Source: Anseranas semipalmata (lineage: Eukaryota > Chordata > Aves > Anseriformes > Anseranatidae). From it: a DNA stretch of 64,000 nucleotides. Position numbers and translations under genes: made by a program. The stretch lies in the NCBI GenBank assembly GCA_013399115.1, contig VXAA01004089.1, positions 397,644-461,643 on the forward strand. The letters run 5' to 3'. Positions 27,812-39,400 of this stretch are shown here, one piece after another. The notes below the pieces were generated by a model. The model worked only from the letters and a program-made list of their open reading frames with translations, searched no databases and had not been told where the DNA came from. Within the stretch, counting starts at the first letter, position 1. Each line of letters starts with the position of its first letter.

Positions 27812-27830
27812 ATATATATATATATATATA
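27812..27830. repeat. (TA)n microsatellite
   Basis: An uninterrupted run of alternating T and A of about 19 bases, close to the poly(A) run and the gap. Confidence 0.9.
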
Positions 27831-27861
27831 ACAAAAATATCTTCCAAGGAAGGGATTCTGG

Positions 27862-27923
27862 AAAAAAAAAAAAAAAAAAAAAGAAAAAGAANNNNNNNNN
27901 NNNNNNNNNNNNNNNNNNNNNNN
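27862..27923. other. A-rich tract running into an assembly gap
   Basis: An A-rich tract (27862-27891) leads straight into 32 N bases (27892-27923). The gap probably reflects failure to assemble or sequence a homopolymer. Its true length is unknown, and any frame crossing it is meaningless. Confidence 0.95.
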
Positions 27924-28828
27924 CTCAAACACTCATCTGTCAAAGAAGTCTTCTGCTTACATGAATGGAAGGCTGGTGTCAGACAAATTTTACTGAATAG
28001 GAGATTTACAAACATGATGTAACTCTCAGAAAATGGGCTTTGTATCTTGGCAAAGATAAGTTTAAGAAAATACCCATGTACACAGGCACACATACACATA
28101 AACACATATATATATATTGTATATTGAGCTTAATGATTTATTGTTCCAGAAAACTTATTGAAAGAGATTATGTGTCTCATCTTGTTTCTGTTTAAAAATA
28201 GAGCTTTTGTATGTGTTTTTTATTAGCTTGTTTTAGGATTACCTTAATCCTGCCCCAAATATTTTACCACTTCCCCATAGTCCAATTTACAATGGTAATC
28301 TGTTTATGAAGGGTAATGTTAGAATAACTGTAAATATCTTTCCAACATAAACCAAACAATAAAAACAAAAACTGCAGCTTAGGGGAGCTTTGGTTTGCAG
28401 TTTACAGAAAACCAAGCTCAGTTAAGCAAAACCTGCAACGGTTAACACTCCACATCATGTCACTGAACCATGAGAAGCTGCAAAGGTTGGGATAAACCCA
28501 AAGAAACTTCTGTTTGTTGGGAAAACCCTGCCCTCATTTCATTTCCATGTGGTCACATAGGTATAACTTAGGGTGATTTGGATCCTTATGTGGTTTTCCA
28601 CATACATGTAGCCTCTTATCTTAAAGATGAAAATAACCCACATTATTTTTTACTTTATTTGGAGGAGATTTTGCTGACTTTTTTTGAAATTATTTTAATA
28701 TGGTGCCTATTTCATAAGCCTGGGAAAGTCTACTGAGTCTGTGTGTAGATCAGGCAATGGATATGGCAAAGGATACAGGTACTCTATGTTGTACCAAGGT
28801 GTCCCAGCCCCCTCCCGGCCCAGAGATG

Positions 28829-28830
<2 letters not shown>

Positions 28831-28871
<41 letters not shown>
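28831..28871. repeat. (AC)n microsatellite, about 20 units
   Basis: A perfect dinucleotide repeat of about 40 bases. It is the longest clean microsatellite in the window and probably highly variable in length between individuals. The minus strand reads as a polyvaline or polycysteine string, which is an artefact. Confidence 0.95.
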
Positions 28872-28873
<2 letters not shown>

Positions 28874-29410
28874 TTAATCCACATACACAGATTTCCTTCA
28901 TATGGAAACTGTGGAGATGAAGAGATCTGTGAGTAGCTGGGACTCATGTCTGTACAGCATCATGTCGCAGCCAAGGCATCCTCAGGTCTTCTAGACTAGA
29001 TATTGCTTGAATGTCTCACAGAGACATACTGCCACATAAAAATATGGTTAAAATCAATCCATTTGGTAAATAAAGAAATGAGTAACCTTACCTGTTTGGA
29101 ACTGCAAGCCTGATAATGAGAAGTGAGATAATTCTAAATTGTCCAGTTTAAGAGTGATCAAATTCCATTTACCTCGCTGTATGCTGAATTCTGGGAAAGG
29201 TATTTTCCCACTGAATCCAAAAACTATTGGACCATGACCTCTCAGCAGTAAGCATTAAGTCACGAACAAATAAAAGTATGTTTTTTAACAAATTTAAATT
29301 AAATTTCTTATTAAACAAATAAACTTTTTTTTTTTAATGAAACAAGCATTCTGGTTTACTTTAAATGCATGACTGATTTCACACTACAAATTGCTTTGTT
29401 GTGCCTATTG

Positions 29411-29461
29411 CCCAGCTACCAGCCACTTGGTAAAACAGTGCAAGGAGCGGTGGTAGCTGGG
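29411..29461. repeat. Perfect 11-bp inverted repeat with 29-nt loop
   Basis: CCCAGCTACCA at 29411-29421 is the exact reverse complement of TGGTAGCTGGG at 29451-29461. The arms could pair in RNA or in single-stranded DNA. The stem does not extend beyond 11 bp on either side, so it is too short for a typical microRNA precursor. Confidence 0.85.
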
Positions 29462-29554
29462 TAGAACAGAATGGGGAATATACATCTTTTCTATGGATTC
29501 TTCTGTTTGCTTTTCATTCAAGATTAGTCTTTGAGTTCTAATTTTCATCCTGAG

Positions 29555-29660
29555 GAAATGCTAATCTTACACTCTCTGGACCTCAATATCAACATCTGCA
29601 AATGGAGAGAGCAAATATAAACACTGTGACTCCAGGGGATATATTAGACATTTACTAAAT
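29555..29660 (+). repeat. Possible MIR-like SINE remnant
   Basis: The order 'CTCTCTGGACCTCAATATC' then 'ATCTGCAAATGGAGAG' resembles the 'CTCTCTGAGCCTCAGTTTC' and 'ATCTGTAAAATGGGGA' blocks of MIR. The copy is very worn, so this is a weak call. Confidence 0.35.
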
Positions 29661-31258
29661 GATCCAGGTATCTTGTAGTGGAAAGCAACCTCCATGGAAA
29701 AAAATGCAAGCCTCATACCTCTCCAGGTGAGGGCAAACTGAAGGATGTGCATCTTGACAAAAGTCCAGAAGCCGGTTCCTAATTCTGGAGCCACAGTGGG
29801 ACTTAATGTGGGAATCAGACTACGTCCAAAACCACCTCTGTTTCATTGCAGACTAGACTCAAGGAGGAGACTGGACTGCAGCACAGCAAAAGCAGTGGAA
29901 AGATGCTTTCAAGAAGGAAACACTGAGCATGGGGCTGAGGCTTAAGCCAAAGGTCTTTTAAAGAGAAAAGGATATTTTGGTTTTGAATCTTTGAGGCAAT
30001 TAATAACATCTGCACTAGAATAAATACACATCTCTACCTCTGTCCCTCACTTCTTCAAATATCTTTTCTTTGTCGACACTTTATAAATTGGTTGCCACTG
30101 TTTTACTCCAGACCTGAGTCTCCACAAATGCCACACAATTAGTGCATGATATAATTTTTTTTTTCTGGTCTTCTGCGTGCCGCCATACAACCAACACAAA
30201 ATTAGCCATCACAATCTTCTCAACGGTGGAATAAAATCTTCCTGAAAAGGAAGAATTAAAAATACACTTGACCAGGGAAGACGATGAGAGATGAAGGAAG
30301 GGAAAAAAAAAAAAAAAAGTGGGCTCATTAATCTGTTCTAATAATAAATCCTTATCACTTATGCATTTCAGTTACTCCTTCAGCCTCCACATTCTATATT
30401 TAAATACATCTGCTTCACACGTGTTTTGCCAATTAGCTGGTGATATTAACTGTTCAGCATTATCTACTAGCACATGGCAATGCCAAACAGCGTGAGAGAC
30501 AAGCTTGACCAGAAGAGATAGTCATTCATGAGGCATACATTTCTCTCTATAACTCAGAAGTAGGAAGATAGGAAAGTGGCACAGCAATTGACCTAGGTTG
30601 TACATCAAGGCTAAATAGACACAGAGTAAATTACAGACAAGTGAGACAAGCTACTAACTGTTCCTTTAGCAGCCCATAATGTCAGTAATTCTATTACGAT
30701 GATTGCTAGTTATGCAACGCTGTTGCCATGCAAATTTTTCATTTTTTTTTTTTTTTACTCTCTCTGTCTCTATCTTTCTGCATTGTAAATTCTGTAGATT
30801 GAATAGATATATACAGGGGCCAGAAAGGGTCATTGTGATCATCTTGCAGAGGCACTTGCAAACCACATAAGCCTGGATTATCTCTGAACAGATTCCTGTT
30901 TTGACTAGAGAGCAGCATCAAAACAAACAGTTTATCATTGTCTATCATGCCATAGAAAACAGTATTGAAATATCTGCATGGTTTTAATCTCTTGCAGTGT
31001 AATAACGTAAAGTTTTTTTCAAACTGAATCAGATATTGTTGAACTGGCTCTAGAATAGCAGCTATGTTTAGACTTATAGATTAAACACTAGATCTTCATT
31101 AGTTATAATGGGAGCTTGGACACCTAGATCATCTAAATCACCTACATTAAGATGTCTTAAACTATCAACTGCAGCCCACCCTTTCAATTGCCTAATCACA
31201 AACATTTATTCCCATCTAAAATTTCTTGGGATATCCTGTCTGTCCTTTAGTTGCCTCT
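29661..31258. other. AT-rich non-coding stretch
   Basis: No gene is visible. An A run sits near 30303 and a T run near 30741. The longest frames are under 80 codons and lack domains. Confidence 0.55.
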
Positions 31259-31668
31259 CAGAATCATAGAATCACAGAATGGTTGAGGTTGGAAGGGACC
31301 TCTGGAGGTCACCTGGCCCAACACCTCTTCTCAAGCAGGAACACCTAGAGCAGGTTGCCCAGGGACATGTTCAGGTGGCTTTTGAAGAACTCCAAAAGGA
31401 GACTCCACAACCTCTCTGGGCAACATGTACCGGTGCTCCACCACCCACACAGTAAAGAAGTGCTTCCTGATGTTCAGAGGGAACCTCGTGTGTTCCAGCT
31501 TGTGCCCATTGCCTCTTGTCCTGGCACTGGGCACCACTGAAAGAGCCTGGCTCCATCCTCTTTGCACCCTCCCTTTAAGTATTTATAGACACTGATGAGA
31601 TCTTCCGAGTCTTGTCTTCTCCATGCTGAACAGTCCCAACACTCTCAGCCTCTCCTTTCCAGAAAGAT
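31259..31668 (-). mobile_element. CR1 LINE fragment, minus strand, with ORF2 end
   Basis: The plus strand starts with two tail octamers (around 31261-31280), then 'GGTTGAGGTTGGAAGGGACC', the 3' untranslated block of CR1 in reverse. Continuing to about 31668 it covers the reverse complement of the C-terminal end of CR1 ORF2. Similarity fades after 'CTCAGCCTCTCCTTTCC' near 31650, where the copy is truncated at its 5' end. It is a dead copy without promoter, ORF1 or catalytic domains. Confidence 0.93.
31331..31567 (-). pseudogene. CR1 ORF2 C-terminal remnant
   Basis: Reading the minus strand, this 78-codon frame contains 'ARTRGNGHKLEHTRFPLNIR', 'KHFFTV' and 'LPREVVESP'. These match the well-conserved C-terminal end of the avian CR1 ORF2 protein, downstream of its reverse transcriptase. 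ORF2 normally encodes an endonuclease and a reverse transcriptase that copy the element's RNA at the insertion site. Only the last part is present here, so no enzyme can be made. The first methionine is internal to the family protein and has no meaning as a start. The frame appears to shift towards its end: the residues after 'VESP' no longer follow the family. Confidence 0.85.
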
Positions 31669-32050
31669 GTGGGTCTCCCCTAGATTTTGCATCATTTCTA
31701 CCAGTTTTGTTTGATGTTTCAGATGTCATTCAAGTGGAAAGCAACTTAACTGAATTTCCACTGTTACAACAGGAGACTACCCAGCATATTTCCCAGTTAA
31801 AGTGAAGCTTAGAAATAAGCACAGAAAAAGAATGAGAAAAGAAATTATATTTCTTCCCAGCCCATAACTTATTCTTAGTAGGTTAATGCTTAGGTGGATT
31901 CACTGTCTTCCTCAGTTTACTCATCTAACAACTCTGACTGGTGGACAGTGGTTGATATGATGGATGTGGAATTTCATTTTTTATGATGCTCTTGTATATG
32001 ACGGTTTGCTCTCTTTTCTTGGAGGGCATGGGAGAGCTTCATTTTGGGTC
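31669..32050. other. AT-rich non-coding stretch
   Basis: The sequence between the CR1 copy and a MIR-like remnant, with no gene or repeat that I recognise. Confidence 0.5.
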
Positions 32051-32185
32051 AGGCTCTGGATTAGGAATCTGCAGATCACAGTTGTGTTCTTTCTCTGCTG
32101 TCGGTTTCCTGAACAACCTTGGCAAGTCACCAATGGCAAGATTAATCTTCCTTATTTTATAGCCATCCATAGGATTAGACTAGGT
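32051..32185 (+). repeat. MIR-like SINE remnant, core and 3' part
   Basis: The order of blocks follows MIR: 'GATTAGGAATCTGCAGATCA', then 'TTTCTCTGCTGTCGG', 'AACCTTGGCAAGTCACC', and finally 'TTCCTTATTTTATAG'. The 'CCTTGGCAAGTCAC' match to the MIR core ('CCTTGGGCAAGTCAC') is the strongest single piece. The copy is old and has small indels. Confidence 0.5.
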
Positions 32186-33211
32186 GAGATGGAATGACTA
32201 TTTAGACAATTAAAGATAAAGGAAATAAAGGGTGAGATGCCCTTTCTTTTCTTTGTCTTCTGTTTGTTTGCTTACTTTGTGACACACTGGGAGATGCCTT
32301 ATGCAAAGTCAGAGCTGAAGGACATTCCCATCATAGCAAGTACAGTATATGGTCATGCTCAGTTCAGTCTGGCTTCTCTTTTCCTGTTACTCAGGGCAGA
32401 GCTGACAGCAACTGAGATAATGATATGCTTCAGCTAGAGACATGGAAATAACTGCTATCAGACAGGCTATTTACCCCCAAAGGGGTAATTCTGCGGGAGT
32501 TTTAGCTTTCTGACAGAAAACTGCTACTGAGGTATCCACTAAGGTCTCTTTTCTGGTGTTGAGCTGTGCTAGCCTGATGCTAACTCTCTTCAAATCATAA
32601 AACATTAACTGCCTATCACAGTTACAACATGTACATATACCCATGGTTTCATTTAGTTATTTTTCAGGCCCCAAGAAATCCAAAGCCCAAAACAAGGAAA
32701 AAAACAATGACCAAAATATTATTCAAACAATCAAATGGAAAGAAAATTAGGTTCAATTCCACGGTGAATTTGAAACCAGGAACAAATTTCTCTTATTTTG
32801 CAAGTTTTTGCAGTATAATTATTGGCAGATTCTAAAGCTACATGAAGTTGCTTGGAGGACTTGGCAAATGAGAACCAGGCTTATTCTAGTTGTTTGAATT
32901 ACTGACATGCAGAAAGCTTATGAAGAAATAGGAATATCAGGCTTCCAAGAATTGTTGATGCCTTCTGATGACATCAAAGAGCTTGTTTACAAATAGATGG
33001 ATCAAGGTTGCCTAAACACAGGCACCTGTGCTGTTTGAGTACCCTGGAGCAGCTAAGAGATATCCATGACTTGCTGTAGGATTAATGGAAGACCTCTACC
33101 CCTGCAGTCACAGAGCTGTTAATAATGCAAGATCTTGTATGTGCCCAAAATGCCTGCGTTTATGCAAATGAATACTACACAGTATGTCAAAAGCAAAAGG
33201 CAGCCATTATA
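32186..33211. other. AT-rich non-coding stretch
   Basis: Several short frames, none with domain content. No recognisable transposon before the CR1 tail at about 33212. Confidence 0.5.
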
Positions 33212-33455
33212 AAATCATAGAATCATACAGTATCCTGATTTGGAAGAGACCCACAAGGATCATTGCGTACAACTCCTGGCTCCACACAGGACAACCCAAA
33301 AACCAAACCAGATGTCTGACAGCGTTGTCCAAACGCGTCTTGAACTCCGGCAGGCTCAGTGCTGTGACCACTGCCCTGGAGAGCCTGTTCCAACACCCTA
33401 CCATCCTCTCACTGAAGAATCTTTTCCTAATATCCAACCTGATTTATTTGAAATT
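33212..33455 (-). mobile_element. CR1 LINE fragment, 3' end, minus strand
   Basis: It starts with a tail 'AATCATAGAATCATA' and goes on with 'TTTGGAAGAGACCCACAAGG', a 3' untranslated block of a different CR1 subfamily from the copy at 31259. Next come 'CTTGAACTCCGGCAGGCTC' and 'GAAGAATCTTTTCCTAATAT', the reverse complement of the end of ORF2. CpG sites around 33330-33350 survive, which suggests a fairly young or mildly decayed copy. The 5' end is truncated near 33455. Confidence 0.9.
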
Positions 33456-35574
33456 AAAACCTGTTCTATATAGGTAGCTGGCATGAGCATTGTGCAACAG
33501 GTGAAGGCAAATAGTTGCATTTAGTCATACAACAATAGAGAATTTACATTACATATCTTTAAATAGCTGCACTAGAAAGCTAATCATTGTGAACTCTGTA
33601 TAGCCAATAGAAAGAGAAGGGCATGATTCAAAGGGGAAGCCTGTTGCATGCTCTAAATGATGCTCTCAAGAATCCTTTCTTTCCTTGTTGGTTACAAAGG
33701 AACACAAGCAGACTCTGCATCAAATAGGCTCTGAGCTAGATGGGTATGGTCAGACTGTAAATACTGGACCTCCTCTGGTCTGGAAAACTGACTTTTTAAA
33801 GCATCAAATATTTCACAGATGTTTACAGACCTACACCTTGATGTTTTGAAATCGTAATCCCAAATTTGACACTGCTTCTCCTGTACTGTGTAAAACTCAC
33901 ATAAGCACCTCTTGCTGATTTGCAAGAAAGAATGACTGAGCAGTTACCTTCCCTGTCAAGTTCTGGCAAGGATTAGGGATGCAGTAGCTTAAGAACCCTT
34001 TGAAGTATAACCAAAAAATGCCCTAGAAGGGTTAAGACATACTGTTAATGAAAGTGGTCATGGAACATGTTGTAAGAAGAGCTACTAAGTCTTAAGTCAT
34101 ACCAACACACTTCATAGAGCACATCATGTAAACTGTGCAGCCTTGAGTGAAGCAACCCTTCATGCATGATCTCTGCTTATATGGTTTTGAAAAAGGTTCA
34201 GAGAGTTGGCTGCAGAAAGCTAATATGTTAGAAATGTCAGCCTGCTGTGTTCTGTAGGAGCAAAAACACACCATATTAGAGGGAATTCAGGGTATGTCTG
34301 TCCAGCTGACATGGAAGCTGTCTGTCTCATACCTCTGAATGCAGGGAAGGATGCTTGCAACTCCAAAACATCAAAAGGAGCCTTTAGGATCTGAAAGCTC
34401 CTGCAAGCATATGCAGTTGTAATTCTTGAAAAAAGGGAGATCAGCTGAGAACGTGAGGGATCCAGCACAAGAAGTAGTTTTACTTGGTTTCCAGACATCC
34501 TTTATGATAGATAGGGGTGCATCACAGACAAAGATATGACTATTTCTGTTTGGGGAAAACACTCATAGATTACCTCAAATGAGGTTTGTGGCAGAGATCA
34601 ATGCAGAAAAACATGTTGTTTGGTACCCTCAGAGAATGTAGATGTTATAAAAGTGATAAGCACTTGGAATAAAGCAGAAAATTTATGTCAAAAATGAGAT
34701 CAGACCCATATTCTCCTGAATGAGAGAAAAGCATCTATGTATTTTTAATATGCATTTTATAAAATTTTGAAATGGCTTCCACTTATGTTTTAAATAAGAG
34801 TTGATCTGTGCTTTGTTTTCAGACAACTTGATCTCCTTTGCTCTCTAGGAAAGGACTCAGCACTGAACCTGGTCTAAAGCCCATGGGAATGGAAGGATCA
34901 CACATTATATATAGACACACCATAGGTTCTTACTGACCATTTCCCCCTTGTCAGCAGCTCCAGGTTGTGCTTAGGTATGGAGGTAGAAGCTGATTGACTA
35001 GATCTGTCATGAAGTACCTGGGACTGACGACTTGTGGGAACCCATGCTGCTGCACTTGATGTGAGGATGAGTAATCTAATGGAAAACTAGGCCAGCTGGG
35101 ACATGCCATGACTTGTCACATGTTATGTGACCTGATAAACTGACATGACCCTGTCACTCGAGCTAAAGCATGTGTTTTCAGGCTCTGGATGAGAAGAAGG
35201 GTGAAAAGTCTCCAACAAGCTTTGGCCCTGTCCTACTGGGATGTGACATGCCCTCATCTCCTCTGTTGGTCACCTTATGAATTGGGGGAGCTTTTAAGGC
35301 AAATTTGAGCATTGTGCAGGATGGAGTCCGAGTCTATTTGCTATCATCCATTTCCACTCAGAATGTTTTGAAAATCTGCTTGAATTAAATACTATTAAAA
35401 TATAACTCCTTCTTAACACATTTTATTCAAAAATCTTTGCCATGCTTATATTCCTAACAATGCTTTTTTAACTCTGTTCTTCGTAAAAGTGTAATTCATT
35501 ATTACTGAGGATAACAGCAATGGCTAATCCCTTTGTGATCCTTCTTATGGGGACTGTGGGAATGGTAATTAAGC
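33456..35574. other. AT-rich non-coding stretch
   Basis: No coding signal and no recognised transposon. The longest frames are about 90 codons on the minus strand and contain no domain. Confidence 0.5.
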
Positions 35575-35735
35575 TGCTTTGCACCAAGCACACCTGTGAA
35601 GCAGGTAAAGTTTTATTAGCTCATTTTAAAAAATTAATTAAAAAAAATGTTTGTTGTGTTCTGTGCACCTTTTCTTTTCCTTGAAGGCACAGAGAGATGA
35701 AGCAACCATGGCCCATATTATGAAATTAGAATGCA
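35575..35735 (-). repeat. Possible split MIR-like remnant
   Basis: The plus strand has 'CTGTGAAGCAGGTAAAG' and 'ATTAGCTCATTTTA' near 35595-35630, then 'GGCACAGAGAGATGAAG' near 35686-35702. In reverse MIR order these blocks should be nearly adjacent, but about 55 bp of AT-rich sequence separates them. Either there was a small insertion or the similarity is partly chance. Confidence 0.35.
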
Positions 35736-35879
35736 ATTATTGCTTTAAGTAAAACAAAGCCCAGCCTCACACAAAAGGTGTGGAAACTCAAATTGCTAAA
35801 TGATCCGATCGTAGTCACACTTGGTAATCAGCTCCAGTGTTTTTTTGGCAAGACCCTGCTATGAATTATGATGGGAAAA

Positions 35880-36260
35880 TTAAAAGACATGTCTTGTCCC
35901 ATGCCGTTGCCATGTAAATGTGTGCTTCATGTGGAGATATAAACACTGGAAAGATCTTGAGTTACGTTGCCTGTGAGTAATTGCCATCTTTATAAGCAGG
36001 CTGTTTGGAGTTGTAAGAAATAGGAAAATTACGCCTTTTGTTCAAGATTTGACAATGTGGAAGAGCCCTGCCAGACCTGTCTTGTTTAATCATGTTAGCT
36101 CAACAGCAAAACGAACAGCTTCTTTTAAAGGGAACTTCGAGTTCCTGTAGGAGGAGGTTGTAATTCACTGCATGCTCGCTCATAAGCTTTTTGCACTGTT
36201 ACGCTGTTAGCATGAAGAGCCTTGAAGGGATTCCAGGCTGCTTCATTTTGAGGAGAAAGC
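35880..36260. promoter_or_regulatory. Possible conserved non-coding element
   Basis: This unique, non-repeat stretch keeps about six CpG sites and has balanced composition. It contains an octamer-like 'ATGTAAAT' (about 35911), 'GTTTAATCATG' (36085) and 'CATAAGC' type motifs. No open frame of note runs through it. Its composition resembles known vertebrate enhancers, but I cannot test conservation here. Confidence 0.25.
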
Positions 36261-36359
36261 AGTCTTCTAGTCATCATGTTTTCAAGACACCCACATGTGC
36301 CTTTTCACAAAGTTAGATCATTAGTCCCATTACATTTATTTTTTGTGCCAGGGATTGTA

Positions 36360-36415
36360 TGTACTCTCACAGAAGATCATCCTTGGATGTACTCTCACAG
36401 AAGATTATCCTTGGA
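36360..36415. repeat. 28-bp tandem duplication, two copies
   Basis: Unit one at 36360-36387 and unit two at 36388-36415 are head to tail and differ at a single position (C in the first, T in the second, within 'GAAGATCATCC'). No spacer separates them. It is a recent local duplication rather than an insertion sequence. Confidence 0.95.
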
Positions 36416-39400
36416 CTGAAGAAATGCAAAGAAATATTGCCATCTCCATAGGACACCTGGGGGTGTAAGTCACAGAGATGTTGATGCCCTCAAGGTCCTA
36501 TAGCAGAGACCTAAGGCAAACCAAAGCAGGCTGTGGTGGATGGCTCAGTGGGAATTTACCCCGAATCCTGCCCAGTTACAGGTTGTTCCCTTCTACCACC
36601 TCCAGCTGGGTGATCTTCCCTTTACATATGCCTCCCCTAGGATGTGCCAACAAACACCTGTGTGTCAGCTCATCTCAGGTGTATGGAGTGCAGGCAGTAA
36701 GGTTGAAAAGTGGACCAAAGAGATCTGATCTGCATCAGAAATCAAGTAATGGCCCATTAATATATAAATATGTATATATATATATATAACCTAAAAAAAA
36801 AAAAAGAGGTCCTGTGCTCTGTCCTCTCCAAGGTAGCTGTAAACAATTTTGTTCTTTTACCTCCATCTTCACAGTCCAGTTTTCAGACTTACCCAGATAC
36901 TGTTTGGGTTTATGGTTTTCAGGTATCGTTTTGTATGAGGGAGAAAGTACAGTGCCTAACAGTTTATTCAAACTTTTCTTCACTTATACCATTTCTTCAT
37001 TATAGTCCTTGGCAGAACCAGAATCAGGGAGGATGGAGGACAAGATTCAGGCATGTTTGGCACTATTTGCCATCTCTGCTCACTATAGAAACAGGGAAAG
37101 AACAAAGGAAAACCACCAAAGCAACTTATAGGCCATGCCATAACACAGTCTTAAATCCAGTTTGAAGGTGAGCACGTCCTTCAGGGAAAAAATATCCAAT
37201 CGTTATTTTTAAGTGCTCAGCAACAGAGGATAAACATCTTTGGAAACTTCAGTTTAGTGTTTTGATTGTTAAATGGGTTCCTGATTAAAACTTACTTCTT
37301 TTCCATCTGATTTTTTGTGGCTTTTATTTTTGTTTATTGGTTACTTTTCAGACTGCTGGCCTAAGAAAACTGTCATCAAATGTGTCTTTGTCGTGTAGGT
37401 GTACACAAGCTAAAATCAAATCACTGCTCAGCCTTCTCTTTGATAAAGCTAAAGATTGAGTTCATCAAGTCTTTCATGCCATTGCAAGTCTTTATTTCAA
37501 TATTTCATCATTCCCCTGACTGACCAAGTTGTGAACAAAGGGCTCATACCTGAAGGGAAAAATCATACCTGCAATAGATATACACCCATAGATTAAAAAC
37601 CACTCAGCCCATGATGCACCCTGGACAATCAAAAGCAATATGGGTGTTATGACTCCTTTCCCCCCACTATGTTTCCCATTACAGCTCCCTAATGTACTGT
37701 ATGCCCTATATTTTGTCATAAAGAGGAAGTTGTCCACATTCTTCCCATCAAAGCAACATCCAGCCTTCAGATTTATGCGTAACTGTCATTAATGGTTGTT
37801 CAATATACTCCGTCAACTGAGTCCTGAACATCAGAACAAGGTGCTGCTCGTGGCTGAGCTGTCTATGGACATCGTCCTCAGAGCTCAGAAAGGAAAAGAC
37901 AAAAAAAAAACTCTGCAGGTTGGTTGTTTCAATAGTGCCTCTTACACTTCCTCTGTACTCTTCTCTATGTTCTGGTATTGCTGGGCTTTGTTTGTTTGTT
38001 GCTTTTTTAATATCGTGCTTTCATTTGTTTTCTTTTTCTTCAAGATTGAAATATAAAGTTCAGACCAAAATAATCCAAGTCCAGGCCCAAGCCTGTGTTA
38101 TGTTCTACTTACTAGAACATGACTGATCTGTCAAACATTGTTAAGAAAATCTAAATTACACCAATTCCACTCTAAAACTAATGTGGAGTAAGGAAGCAGC
38201 TTACCAGCCCTCTTATAGTATCTGAATAATCCTGTCAGGTTTGCCTATGGACTTTCACATGTCATCAATCTCATTGCAGCCACTTAGTATTAAATCAGAT
38301 AGGCCAAAACATCATGAAATGAAGCTTGCTCATCCTGGTGGGAGAGACCCACCCAGAACTAATGAGATGCAGAGCCTCAAGTGATTTATAAATTACACAG
38401 ACAGCAAAATCAAACATGTACGCAGTGCTCTTGCTGAGTGTTCGCTGTTAGCGCCATATCCACCATATATGAGTGACACAGGCTTCTACACTGCAGTTTA
38501 CTTCAGCAAATTGAAAACATGGGACATCTCCACCTATTCCCTAATCCATGCAACCATAGAGATGCAAAGGAGAAAAATTCAGAATAAAAGTAATGGTTTA
38601 TATAACATGAAGGCTCCAGTCTGCTAGCAGCTGTACATCTATCAAGTAAGAGAACCCATGTCCCAAAGACTTTTCTTCTCACCGTTAATTTCTACAATAG
38701 AAACAGAAGATGCTGAGGAACTAAAGCATTCCTGACAGTGGGATGGTAAGTCTCAGGGAACTATTTGCAAAAAGTGCACAAGATCAATGCTGGTTGCTCC
38801 ACAGTGGGCACTAAGAAATGCATGGAACCTGTATTGCCTATCCAAGAGGAATCTGTATGGCCACAACATTCAACAAGCAAAGAGAGAACCAGAGAAACTA
38901 GTTCTGTGGGTCTCGCACGTCCAAAGAGTAGATCTAACTTTGTTTTCAATGGATTTGGTCTGATTAGACAGCTTATATTTTTTAAAGCAAGGATACAATT
39001 CACTATGATGTTATTTAGATATCAGTTCTTCACTGAAGTCTATGAGATACATTCACAGCCATTGTACAGAAATATAATTAGATTACCTTGGGTAGAGCCC
39101 TGCCATATTTCACAAACTCAGGATCTTAGCTTATTTCTTTGATTTACAAATTTTTGCAAGAAACTACTTTCATAACTTCTAGAATGTATGTGACCTTCCA
39201 TGAGTCCATTATCTACAGTTTAAAATGTAGATTTTAAAAAGCTGAACTATTCTTATAGTTTTGTGGACAATTTGCTTACTTATTTACTTAATACCTGCTG
39301 CACCAAGTCTCTTATCTTCTGAATCTTCTGTTTTCTTCCTTTTTTCTTAACCTAATGCAGCTGTCTTATATTGCATAGGTGGATGTGTTAATGAAGCCTA

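Larger units (their letters stand above)
25531..29554. other. AT-rich non-coding stretch with microsatellites and a gap
   Basis: No coding signal. It contains the TA repeat, poly(A) run and sequencing gap near 27.8-27.9 kb, a CA repeat near 28.83 kb and a perfect 11-bp inverted repeat at 29411-29461. The longest open frame (114 codons, minus, 27761-28105) runs through the gap and is an artefact. Confidence 0.55.

Noticed and set aside
27761..28105. A 114-codon frame on the minus strand
   Set aside because: It crosses the N gap and low-complexity sequence, so the reading frame has no meaning.
28707..28947. Minus-strand frames with polyvaline or polycysteine strings
   Set aside because: They are translations of the CA microsatellite.
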